From Osmia lignaria lignaria (lineage: Eukaryota; Arthropoda; Insecta; Hymenoptera; Megachilidae), in assembly GCF_051020975.1 (NCBI RefSeq), contig NC_135032.1:1798001-1862000 (forward strand): 64,000 bases of DNA, given 5' to 3'. Below, in pieces: positions 1 through 10,010 of this stretch (its first letter is position 1; each line of letters starts with the position of its first letter). The notes beneath the pieces were generated by a model. The model did not search any database. It was not told the DNA's origin and saw nothing but the letters and a program-made list of their open reading frames with translations. A program made the translations under genes and the position numbers.

Positions 1-89
1 TACCATAGAACATAAATTGTAGGAAACATAATTCTCTACAAAAAACGTCTCTTAACATTTTGCCATAGCTCGCTTCGTTTCCGAGATAT
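1..89 (+). repeat. Partial monomer at left edge
   Basis: This is the 3' part of a monomer (linker region) cut by the window edge. It carries the linker of the second main type (AAATTG and CATAATTC variants). It shows that the array starts upstream of the window. Confidence 0.95.
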
Positions 90-411
90 TTGCAGATTCA
101 GCTCAAAGGAACTGGCCTGACGGACATATTTCGAGATATTTCTTCTTCTTGTTGTTCTTCCTCTGCACAGCTAAGCTGGAAGTGGCATTTGCAGCTCGCA
201 ATAGTGCAGAGTTATCTCAAAGAAAGGGGCCACGGTGTTTCTGTATCTCTATTATGTTGGTGCGGCTTCGGAACTTTTAAATATCTTGATATATCTCGAG
301 AACTACGCATCTGATCGAAAAATATCATAGAACATAAAAAGTAGGAAACTTAATTCTCTACAAAAAAGGTCTCTTAACATTTTGCCATAGCTCGCTTCGT
401 CTCCGAGATAT
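90..411 (+). repeat. Representative monomer of the second main type (type Q / E-I)
   Basis: This subtype differs from the reference at about 15 linked positions. It has CAG instead of TAT after CAGATT, AAAGGAACTGG instead of AAGGGAAGGGG, CTTCCTCTGC, CAGCTCGCAATAG, CTTGAT, and CTCGAGAACTACGCATC, which creates an XhoI-type CTCGAG. It is followed by a linker with AAAAAGTAGG and CTTAATTC. Near-identical Q monomers recur throughout the array, for example at 1700, 7496, 17478, 35510, 43882, 53219 and 63201. They typically occur once per higher-order unit, so type Q serves as a marker for reading HOR periods. Confidence 0.9.
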
Positions 412-2666
412 TTGCAGATTTATCTCAAGGGAAGGGGCCTGACGGACATATTTCGAGATATTTCTTCTTCTTGTTGTTCTTCTTCTGCACAGCTAAGCTG
501 GAAGTGGCATTTGCAGCTCGCACTAGTGCAGAGTTATCTCAAAGAAAGGGGCCACGGTGTTTCTGTATCTCTATTATGTTGGTGCGGCTTCGGAACTTTT
601 AAATATCTTGATATATCTCGAGAACTACGCATCTGATCAAAAAATATCATACTACATAAAAAGTAGGAAACTTAATTCTCTACAAGAAAGGTCTCTAAAG
701 ATTTTGCCATAGCTCGCTTCGTTTCCGAGATATTTGCAGATTTATCTCAAGGGAAGGGGCCTGACGGACATATTTCGAGATATTTCTTCTTCTTGTTGTT
801 CTTCTTCTGCACAGCTAACCTGGAAGTGGCATTTGCAGCTCGCAATAGTGCAGAGTTATCTCAAAGAGAGGGGCCACGGTGTTTCTGTATCTCTATTATG
901 TTGGTGCGGCTTCGGAACTTTTAAGTATCTTGATCTATCTCGAGAACTACGCATCTGATCAAAAAATATCATAGAAGATAAAAAGTAGGAAACTTAATTC
1001 TCTACAAAAAAGGTCTCTTAACATTTCGCCATAGCTCGCTTCGTTTCCGAGATATTTGCAGATTTATCTCAAGGGAAGGGGCCTGTCGGACATATTTCGA
1101 GATATTTCTTCTTCTTGTTGCTCTTCTTCTGCACAGCTAAGCTGGAAGTGGCATTTGCGGCTCGCACTAGTGCAGAGTTATCTCAAAGAAAGGGGCCACG
1201 GTGTTTCTGTATCTCTATTATGTTGGTGCGGCTTCGGAACTTTTAAATATCTCGATATATCTCGAAAACTACGCTTCTGATCAAAAAATATCATAGAACA
1301 TAAATTGTAGGAAACATAATTCTCTACAAAAAACGTCTCTTAACATTTTGCCATAGCTCGCTTCGTTTCCGAGATATTTGCAGATTTATCTCAAGGGAAG
1401 TGGCCTGACGGACATATTTCGAGATATTTCTTCTTCTTGTTGTTCTTCTTCTGCACAGCTAAGCTGGAAGTGGCATTTGCGGCTCGCACTAGTGCAGAGT
1501 TATCTCAAAGAAAGGGGCCACGGTGTTTCTGTATCCCTATTATGTTGGTGCGGCTTCGGAACTTTTAAATATCTCGATATATCTCGAAAACTACGCTTCT
1601 GATCAAAAAATATCATAGAACATAAATTGTAGGAAACATAATTCTCTACAAAAAACATCTCTTAACATTTTGCCATAGCTCGCTTCGTTTCCGAGATATT
1701 TGCAGATTCAGCTCAAAGGAACTGGCCTGACGGACATATTTCGAGATATTTCTTCTTCTTGTTGTTCTTCCTCTGCACAGCTAAGCTGGAAGTGGCATTT
1801 GCAGCTCGCAATAGTGCAGAGTTATCTCAAAGAAAGGGGCCACGGTGTTTCTGTATCTCTATTATGTTGGTGCGGCTTCGGAACTTTTAAATATCTTGAT
1901 ATATCTCGAGAACTACGCATCTGATCAAAAAATATCATAGAACATAAAAAGTAGGAAACTTAATTCTCTACAAAAAGGGTTTCTTAACATTTTGCCATAG
2001 CTCGCTTCGTTTCCGAGATATTTGCAGATTTATCTCAAGGGAAGGGGCCTGACGGACATATTTCGAGATATTTCTTCTTCTTGTTGTTCTTCCTCTGCAC
2101 AGCTAAGCTGGAAGTGGCATTTGCGGCTCGCACTAGTGCAGAGTTATCTCAAAGAAAGGGGCCACGGTGTTTCTGTATCTCTATTATGTTGGTGCGGCTT
2201 CGGAACTTTTAAACATCTCGATATATCTCGAAAACTACGCTTCGGATCAAAAAATATCGTAGAACATAAATTGTAGGAAACATAATTCTCTACAAAAAAG
2301 GTCTCTTAACATTTTGCCATAGCTCGCTTCGTTTCCGAGATATTTGCAGATATATCTCAAGGGGAGGGGCCTGACGGACATATTTCGAGATATTTCTTCT
2401 TCTTGTTGTTCTTCTTCTGCACAGCTAAGCTGGAAGTGGCATTTGCGGCTCGCACTAGTGCAGAGTTATCTCAAAGAAAGGGGCCACGGTGTTTCTGTAT
2501 CTCTATTATGTTGGTGCGGCTTCGGAACTTTTAAATATCTTGATATATCTCGAGAACTACGCATCTGATCAAAAAATATCATAGAACATAAAAAGTAGGA
2601 AACTTAATTCTCTACAAAAAAGGTCTCTTAACATTTTGCCATAGCTCGCTTCGTTTCCGAGATATT

Positions 2667-2807
2667 TGCAGATTTATCTCAAGGGAAGGGGCCTGACGGA
2701 CATATTTCGAGATATTTCTTCTTCTTGTTGTTCTTCTTCTGCACAGCTAAGCTGGAAGTGGCATTTGCGGCTCGCACTAGTGCAGAGTTATCTCAAAGAA
2801 AGGGGCC
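2667..2807 (+). repeat. Internal 27-bp direct repeat inside the monomer
   Basis: The block starting TGCAGA at 2667-2693 recurs at 2781-2807 with 24 of 27 bases identical, 114 bp apart. The shared core is TGCAGA, then TTATCTCAA, then AAGGGGCC. The match fades just beyond (CCTGACGG against CCACGG). The same pair is present in Y-type monomers across the array, while Q-type monomers have diverged in the left copy. The motif CGAGATATTT also occurs twice (2658-2667 and 2708-2717). Both suggest that the 322-bp unit grew from shorter repeated pieces. Confidence 0.8.
2693..2746 (+). other. Splice-acceptor-like tract (branch-point-like CTGAC, pyrimidine run, CAG)
   Basis: CTGAC at 2693-2697 matches the metazoan branch-point consensus. 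A tract made almost wholly of T and C with a few G (2715-2740) follows, and GCACAG ends at 2746, 50 bases after the branch A. The arrangement is present in nearly every monomer. Variants with altered tracts include 15224 and 22952 (ATTCTACG) and 10394. No good donor site (GTRAGT) is seen in the monomer. This is a sequence resemblance only, and no splicing is implied without RNA data. Confidence 0.35.
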
Positions 2808-2872
2808 ACGGTGTTTCTGTATCTCTATTATGTTGGTGCGGCTTCGGAACTTTTAAATATCTCGATATATCT
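2700..2872. repeat. Inverted repeat within the monomer, 18-bp arms, 137-bp spacer
   Basis: The left arm 2700-2717 and right arm 2855-2872 are reverse complements at 16 of 18 positions, including an exact 10-bp core (CGAGATATTT against AAATATCTCG). A second ATATCTCG lies at 2867-2874 and another CGAGATATTT at 2658, so alternative pairings are possible. The dyad is conserved in most monomers. In single-stranded DNA or a transcript it could form a long-loop hairpin. Function is not shown by the sequence. Confidence 0.65.
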
Positions 2873-2962
2873 CGAAAACTACGCTTCTGATCAAAAAATA
2901 TCATAGAACATAAATTGTAGGAAACATAATTCTCTACAAAAAAGGTCTCTTAACATTTTGCC
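2851..2962. other. AT-rich linker of the monomer with two A6 tracts
   Basis: This third of the monomer is about one third GC. It has TTTTAAATAT, two tandem ATATCTCG-like decamers, and A6 runs at 2893-2898 and 2938-2943, 45 bp apart. It holds most linker polymorphisms (AAATTG/AAAAAG, CATAATTC/CTTAATTC/CAGAATTC, AAAGG/AAACG, TACAAA/TATAAA). A-tracts of this kind disfavour nucleosomes or bend DNA in other systems. Any phasing role here is inferred. Confidence 0.5.
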
Positions 2963-3953
2963 ATAGCTCGCTTCGTTTCCGAGATATTTGCAGATATATC
3001 TCAAGGGAAGGGGCCTGACGGACATATTTCGAGATATTTCTTCTTCTTGTTGTTCTTCTTCTGCACAGCTAAGCTGGAAGTGGCATTTGCGGCTCGCACT
3101 AGTGCAGAGTTATCTCAAAGAAAGGGGCCACGGTGTTTCTGTATCCCTATTATGTTGGTGCGGCTTCGGAACTTTTAAATATCTCGATATATCTCGAAAA
3201 CTACGCTTCTGATCAAAAAATATCATAGAACATAAATTGTAGGAAACATAATTCTCTATAAAAAACGTCTCTTAACATTTTGCCATAGCTCGCTTCGTTT
3301 CCGAGATATTTGCAGATTTATCTCAAGGGAAGGGGCCTGACGGACATATTTCGAGATATTTCTTCTTCTTGTTGTTCTTCTTCTGCACAGCTGAGCTGGA
3401 AGTGGCATTTGCGGCTCGCAATAGTGCAGAGTTATCTCAAAGAAAGGGGCCACGGTGTTTCTGTATCTCTATTATGTTGGTGCGGCTTCGGAGCTTTTAA
3501 ATATCTCGATATATCTCGAAAACTACGCTTCTGATCAAAAAATATCATAGAACATAAATTGTAGGAAACATAATTCTCTACAAAAAAGGTCTCTTAACAT
3601 TTTGCCATAGCTCGCTTCGTTTCCGAGATATTTGCAGATTTATCTCAAGGGAAGGGGCCTGACGGACATGTTTCGAGATATTTCTTCTTCTTGTTGTTCT
3701 TCTTCTGCACAGCTAAGCTGGAAGTGGCATTTGCAGCGCGCAATAGTGCAGAGTTATCTCAAAGAAAGGGGCCACGGTGTTTCTGTATCTCTATTATGTT
3801 GGTGCGGCTTCGGAACTTTTAAATATCTTGATATATCTCGAGAACTACGCATCTGATCAAAAAATATCATACTACATAAAAAGTAGGAAACTTAATTCTC
3901 TACAAGAAAGGTCTCTAAACATTTTGCCATAGCTCGCTTCGTTTCCGAGATAT

Positions 3954-5241
3954 TTGCAGATTTATCTCAAGGGAAGGGGCCTGACGGACATATTTCGAGA
4001 TATTTCTTCTTCTTGTTGTTCTTCTTCTGCACAGCTAAGCTGGAAGTGGCATTTGCAGCTCGCAATAGTGCAGAGTTATCTCAAAGAGAGGGGCCACGGT
4101 GTTTCTGTATCTCTATTATGTTGGTGCGGCTTCGGAACTTTTAAGTATCTTGATCTATCTCGAGAACTACGCATCTGACCAAAAAATATCATAGAAGATA
4201 AAAAGTAGGAAACTTAATTCTCTACAAAAAAGGTCTCTTAACATTTCGCCATAGCTCGCTTCGTTTCCGAGATATTTGCAGATTTATCTCAAGGGAAGGG
4301 GCCTGTCGGACATATTTCGAGATATTTCTTCTTCTTGTTGCTCTTCTTCTGCACAGCTAAGCTGGAAGTGGCATTTGCGGCTCGCACTAGTGCAGAGTTA
4401 TCTCAAAGAAAGGGGCCACGGTGTTTCTGTATCGCTATTATGTTGGTGCGGCTTCGGAACTTTTAAATATCTCGATATATCTCGAAAACTACGCTTCTGA
4501 TCAAAAAATATCATAGAACATAAATTGTAGGAAACATAATTCTCTACAAAAAACGTCTCTTAACATTTTGCCATAGCTCGCTTCGTTTCCGGGATATTTG
4601 CAGATTTATCTCAAGGGAAGTGGCCTGACGGACATATTTCGAGATATTTCTTCTTCTTGTTGTTCTTCTTCTGCACAGCTAAGCTGGAAGTGGCATTTGC
4701 GGCTCGCACTAGTGCAGAGTTATCTCAAAGAAAGGGGCCACGGTGTTTCTGTATCCCTATTATGATGGTGCGGCTTCGGAACTTTTAAATATCTCGATAT
4801 ATCTCGAAAACTACGCTTCTGATCAAAAAATATCATAGAACATAAATTGTAGGAAACATAATTCTCTGCAAAAAACGTCTCTTAACATTTTGCCATAGCT
4901 CGCTTCGTTTCCGAGATATTTGCAGATTCAGCTCAAAGGAACTGGCCTGACGGACATATTTCGAGATATTTCTTCTTCTTGTTGTTCTTCCTCTGCACAG
5001 CTAAGCTGGAAGTGGCAGTTGCAGCTCGCAATAGTGCAGAGTTATCTCAAAGAAAGGGGCCACGGTGTTTCTGTATCTCTATTATGTTGGTGCGGCTTCG
5101 GAACTTTTAAATATCTTGATATATCTCGAGAACTACGCATCTGATCAAAAAATATCATAGAACATAAAAAGTAGGAAACTTAATTCTCTACAAGAAAGGT
5201 CTCTAAACATTTTGCCATAGCTCGCTTCGTTTCCGAGATAT
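3954..5241 (+). repeat. Tetramer higher-order unit, copy 1 (1,288 bp)
   Basis: Four distinguishable monomers in fixed order: 3954 (CTTGATCTA variant), 4276 (CTGTCGG variant), 4598 (AAGTGGCC variant, broken frame) and 4920 (type Q). The order repeats in the next 1,288 bp and, more divergently, at 734-2021. Rare shared variants tie copies 1 and 2 together: CTGACC at the first monomer's end and TCTCTGCAAA before the Q monomer. Private differences in copy 1 include ATCGCT near 4433, CCGGGATAT near 4592 and a TGA at 4763. Confidence 0.85.
4598..4919 (+). repeat. Monomer with private TGA in the open stretch
   Basis: TTATGTTGG has become TTATGATGG, giving TGA at 4763-4765. The monomer also has CCGGGATAT just before its start. 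The other copies of this tetramer position (1378, 5886) are open. Confidence 0.85.
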
Positions 5242-6529
5242 TTGCAGATTTATCTCAAGGGAAGGGGCCTGACGGACATATTTCGAGATATTTCTTCTTC
5301 TTGTTGTTCTTCTTCTGCACAGCTAAGCTGGAAGTGGCATTTGCAGCTCGCAATAGTGCAGAGTTATCTCAAAGAGAGGGGCCACGGTGTTTCTGTATCT
5401 CTATTATGTTGGTGCGGCTTCGGAACTTTTAAGTATCTTGATCTATCTCGAGAACTACGCATCTGACCAAAAAATATCATAGAAGATAAAAAGTAGGAAA
5501 CTTAATTCTCTACAAAAAAGGTCTCTTAACATTTCGCCATAGCTCGCTTCGTTTCCGAGATATTTGCAGATTTATCTCAAGGGAAGGGGCCTGTCGGACA
5601 TATTTCGAGATATTTCTTCTTCTTGTTGCTCTTCTTCTGCACAGCTAAGCTGGAAGTGGCATTTGCGGCTCGCACTAGTGCAGAGTTATCTCAAAGAAAG
5701 GGGCCACGGTGTTTCTGTATCTCTATTATGTTGGTGCGGCTTCGGAACTTTTAAATATCTCGATATATCTCGAAAACTACGCTTCTGATCAAAAAATATC
5801 ATAGAACATAAATTGTAGGAAACATAATTCTCTACAAAAAACGTCTCTTAACATTTTGCCATAGCTCGCTTCGTTTCCGAGATATTTGCAGATTTATCTC
5901 AAGGGAAGTGGCCTGACGGACATATTTCGAGATATTTCTTCTTCTTGTTGTTCTTCTTCTGCACAGCTAAGCTGGAAGTGGCATTTGCGGCTCGCACTAG
6001 TGCAGAGTTATCTCAAAGAAAGGGGCCACGGTGTTTCTGTATCCCTATTATGTTGGTGCGGCTTCGGAACTTTTAAATATCTCGATATATCTCGAAAACT
6101 ACGCTTCTGATCAAAAAATATCATAGAACATAAATTGTAGGAAACATAATTCTCTGCAAAAAACGTCTCTTAACATTTTGCCATAGCTCGCTTCGTTTCC
6201 GAGATATTTGCAGATTCAGCTCAAAGGAACTGGCCTGACGGACATATTTCGAGATATTTCTTCTTCTTGTTGTTCTTCCTCTGCACAGCTAAGCTGGAAG
6301 TGGCATTTGCAGCTCGCAATAGTGCAGAGTTATCTCAAAGAAAGGGGCCACGGTGTTTCTGTATCTCTATTATGTTGGTGCGGCTTCGGAACTTTTAAAT
6401 ATCTTGATATATCTCGAGAACTACGCATCTGATCAAAAAATATCATAGAACATAAAAAGTAGGAAACTTAATTCTCTACAAAAAAGGTCTCTTAACATTT
6501 TGCCATAGCTCGCTTCGTCTCCGAGATAT
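5242..6529 (+). repeat. Tetramer higher-order unit, copy 2 (1,288 bp)
   Basis: This has the same monomer order as the previous 1,288 bp (starts 5242, 5564, 5886, 6208) with only a handful of single-base differences. The match ends in the linker after the Q monomer. This is a recent tandem duplication of a four-monomer unit. The copy at 734-2021 is an older relative, since it lacks CTGACC and TCTCTGC. Confidence 0.85.
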
Positions 6530-8312
6530 TTGCAGATTTATCCCAAGGGAAGGGGCCTGACGGACATATTTCGAGATATTTCTTCTTCTTGTTGTTCTTC
6601 TTCTGCACAGCTAAGCTGGAAGTGGCATTTGCAGCGCGCAATAGTGCAGAGTTATCTCAAAGAAAGGGGCCACGGTGTTTCTGTATCTCTATTATGTTGG
6701 TGCGGCTTCGGAACTTTTAAATATCTTGATATATCTCGAGAACTACGCATCTGATCAAAAAATATCATACTACATAAAAAGTAGGAAACTTAATTCTCTA
6801 CAAGAAAGGTCTCTAAACATTTTGCCATAGCTCGCTTCGTTTCCGAGATATTTGCAGATTTATCTCAAGGGAAGGGGCCTGACGGACATATTTCGAGATA
6901 TTTCTTCTTCTTGTTGTTCTTCTTCTGCGCAGCTAAGCTGGAAGTGGCATTTGCAGCTCGCAATAGTGCAGAGATATCTCAAAGAAAGGGGCCACGGTGT
7001 TTCTGTATCTCTATTATGTTGGTGCGGCTTCGGAACTTTTAAATATCTTGATATATCTCGAGAACTACGCTTCTGAACAAAAAATATCATAGAACATAAA
7101 TTGTAGGAAACAAAATTCTCTACAAAAAAGGTCTCTTAACATTTTGCCATAGCTCGCTTCGTTTCCGAGATATTTGCAGATATATCTCAAGGGAAGGGGC
7201 CTGACGGACATATTTCGAGATATTTCTTCTTCTTGTTGTTCTTCTTCTGCACAGCTTCACTGGAAGTGGCATTTACAGCTCGCAATAGTGCAGAGTTATC
7301 TCAAAGAAAGGGGCCACGGTGTTTCTGTATCTCTATTATGTTGGTGCGGCTTCGGAACTTTTAAATATCTTGATATATCTCGAGAACTACGCTTCTGAAC
7401 AAAAAATATCATAGAACATAAATTGTAGGAAACAAAATTCTCTACAAAAAAGGTCTCTTAACATTTTGCCATAGCTCGCTTCGTTTCCGAGATATTTGCA
7501 GATTCAGCTCAAAGGAACTGGCCTGACGGACATATTTCGAGATATTTCTTCTTCTTGTTGTTCTTCCTCTGCACAGCTAAGCTGGAAGTGGCATTTGCAG
7601 CTCGCAATAGTGCAGAGTTATCTCAAAGAAAGGGGCCACGGTGTTTCTGTATCTCTATTATGTTGGTGCGGCTTCGGAACTTTTAAATATCTTGATATAT
7701 CTCGAGAACTACGCATCTGATCAAAAAATATCATAGAACATAAAAAGTAGGAAACTTAATTCTCTACAAAAAAGGTCTCTTAACATTTTGCCATAGCTCG
7801 CTTCGTCTCCGAGATATTTGCAGATTTATCTCAAGGGAAGGGGCCTGACGGACATATTTCGAGATATTTCTTCTTCTTGTTGTTCTTCTTCTGCACAGCT
7901 AAGCTGGAAGTGGCATTTGCAGCGCGCAATAGTGCAGAGTTATCTCAAAGAAAGGGGCCACGGTGTTTCTGTATCTCTATTATGTTGGTGCGGCTTCGGA
8001 ACTTTTAAATATCTTGATATATCTCGAGAACTACGCATCTGATCAAAAAATATCATACTACATAAAAAGTAGGAAACTTAATTCTCTACAAGAAAGGTCT
8101 CTAAACATTTTGCCATAGCTCGCTTCGTTTCCGAGATATTTGCAGATTTATCTCAAGGGAAGGGGCCTGACGGACATATTTCGAGATATTTCTTCTTCTT
8201 GTTGTTCTTCTTCTGCGCAGCTAAGCTGGAAGTGGCATTTGCAGCTCGCAATAGTGCAGAGATATCTCAAAGAAAGGGGCCACGGTGTTTCTGTATCTCT
8301 ATTATGTTGGTG
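6208..8312 (+). repeat. Overlapping tetramer duplication, 1,288-bp offset
   Basis: Bases 6208-7024 match 7496-8312. Both carry the Q monomer, the CGTCTCCGAG variant, a GCAGCGCGC monomer followed by ATACTACATAAA, and a monomer with GAGATATCTC. The match ends where the right copy has GGTGGGGC near 8313. A different offset register from the preceding tetramer shows at least two separate unequal exchanges in this part of the array. Confidence 0.8.
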
Positions 8313-8855
8313 GGGCTTCGGAACTTTTAAATATCTCGATATATCTCGAAAACTACGCTTCTGATCAAAAAATATCATAGAACATAAATTGTAGGAAACA
8401 TAATTCTCTACAAAAAACGTCTCTTAACATTTTGCCATAGCTCGCTTCGTTTCCGAGATATTTGCAGATTCAGCTCAAAGGAACTGGCCTGACGGACATA
8501 TTTCGAGATATTCCTTCTTCTTGTTGTTCTTCCTCTGCACAGCTAAGCTGGAAGTGGCATTTGCAGCTCGCAATAGTGCAGAGTTATCTCAAAGAAAGGG
8601 GCCACGGTGTTTCTGTATCTCTATTATGTTGGTGCGGCTTCGGAACTTTTAAATATCTTGATATATCTCGAGAACTACGCTTCTGAACAAAAAATATCAT
8701 AGAACATAAATTGTAGGAAACAAAATTCTCTACAAAAAAGGTCTCTTAACATTTTGCCATAGCTCGCTTCGTTTCCGAGATATTTGCAGATATATCTCAA
8801 GGGAAGGGGCCTGACGGACATATTTCGGGATATTTCTTCTTCTTGTTGTTCTTCT

Positions 8856-10010
8856 TCTGCACAGCTAAGCTGGAAGTGGCATTTGCAGCTCGCAATAGTG
8901 CAGAGTTATCTCAAAGAAAGGGGCCACGGTGTTTCTGTATCTCTATTATGTTGGTGCGGCTTCGGAACTTTTAAATATCTTGATATATCTCGAGAACTAC
9001 GCATCTGATCAAAAAATATCATAGAACATAAAAAGTAGGAAACTTAATTCTCTACAAAAAGGGTTTCTTAACATTTTGCCATAGCTCGCTTCGTTTCCGA
9101 GATATTTGCAGATTTATCTCAAGGGAAGGGGCCTGACGGACATATTTCGAGATATTTCTTCTTCTTGTTGTTCTTCCTCTGCACAGCTAAGCTGGAAGTG
9201 GCATTTGCGGCTCGCACTAGTGCAGAGTTATCTCAAAGAAAGGGGCCACGGTGTTTCTGTATCTCTATTATGTTGGTGCGGCTTCGGAACTTTTAAACAT
9301 CTCGATATATCTCGAAAACTACGCTTCGGATCAAAAAATATCGTAGAACATAAATTGTAGGAAACATAATTCTCTACAAAAAAGGTCTCTTAACATTTTG
9401 CCATAGCTCGCTTCGTTTCCGAGATATTTGCAGATATATCTCAAGGGAAGGGGCCTGACGGACATATTTCGAGATATTTCTTCTTCTTGTTGTTCTTCTT
9501 CTGCACAGCTAAGCTGGAAGTGGCATTTGCGGCTCGCACTAGTGCAGAGTTATCTCAAAGAAAGGGGCCACGGTGTTTCTGTATCTCTATTATGTTGGTG
9601 CGGCTTCGGAACTTTTAAATATCTTGATATATCTCGAGAACTACGCATCTGATCAAAAAATATCATAGAACATAAAAAGTAGGAAACTTAATTCTCTACA
9701 AAAAAGGTCTCTTAACATTTTGCCATAGCTCGCTTCGTTTCCGAGATATTTGCAGATTTATCTCAAGGGAAGGGGCCTGACGGACATATTTCGAGATATT
9801 TCTTCTTCTTGTTGTTCTTCTTCTGCACAGCTAAGCTGGAAGTGGCATTTGCGGCTCGCACTAGTGCAGAGTTATCTCAAAGAAAGGGGCCACGGTGTTT
9901 CTGTATCTCTATTATGTTGGTGCGGCTTCGGAACTTTTAAATATCTCGATATATCTCGAAAACTACGCTTCTGATCAAAAAATATCATAGAACATAAATT
10001 GTAGGAAACA
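8856..10010 (+). repeat. 1,155-bp block duplicated from 22 monomers upstream (right copy)
   Basis: This is the counterpart of 1772-2926. The intervening 5.9 kb belongs to other local variants, so the two copies are separated rather than adjacent. That fits an unequal exchange or conversion over about 7 kb, or remnants of an old 22-monomer unit. Confidence 0.8.

Larger units (their letters stand above)
2666..2890 (+). other. Recurrent 74-codon open stretch of the monomer, judged non-coding
   Basis: One frame is open from a fixed TAG just upstream (in CCATAG) to a TGA in CTTCTGATC. It is present in 186 of the 198 complete monomers. It begins on TTG (GTG in some copies) and holds no ATG, so normal eukaryotic initiation is not possible. 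Common variants include both synonymous changes (ATT/ATA, TCT/TCC, CTC/CTT, GGC/GGG) and non-synonymous ones (Y/Q/H, R/T/S, C/Y, R/Q, L/I, I/T, K/E, F/I), so no purifying selection is evident. Where CCATAG has mutated (12004, 33578, 54507, 55473, 59337) or TGA has become GGA (2022, 9106, 15224, 22952) the open stretch simply lengthens. Persistence is explained by recent homogenisation. Confidence 0.85.
1772..2926 (+). repeat. 1,155-bp block duplicated 22 monomers downstream (left copy)
   Basis: This matches 8856-10010 at an offset of 7,084 bp (22 monomers). Shared rare states include AAAAAGGGTTTCTT in a linker and the monomer with AAACATCTCG, CTTCGGATC and ATCGTAGAAC. One mismatch was noticed (2364, G against A). 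Ends are sharp: CTTCCTCT against CTTCTTCT at the left and CATAATTC against CAAAATTC at the right. Confidence 0.8.
2666..2987 (+). repeat. Reference satellite monomer (type Y / K-F)
   Basis: I use this copy as the reference for positions inside the repeat. It has a GC-richer part (about 46% GC over 2641-2820) and an AT-rich part (about 32% GC over 2821-2962). In order it contains a TTGCAG start point, a CTGAC motif, a TTC/TTG pyrimidine tract ending in GCACAG, the 10-bp palindrome GCACTAGTGC, the block AAAGGGGCC, TTTTAAATATCTCG, a TGATCA site and two A6 tracts. Thirteen CpGs lie in one period, matching expectation from base composition. Diagnostic states are TAT after CAGATT, AGG before GGCCTG, CGG and CTA around CTCGCA, CTC before GATATA, and CGAAAACTACGCTTC at the 3' end. 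Confidence 0.95.

Noticed and set aside
2645..2665. CENP-B box in CTTCGTTTCCGAG or its reverse complement
   Set aside because: Only TTCG, or GGAAACG on the other strand, fits. The other required positions of NTTCGNNNNANNCGGGN are missing, and no monomer variant restores them in what I read.
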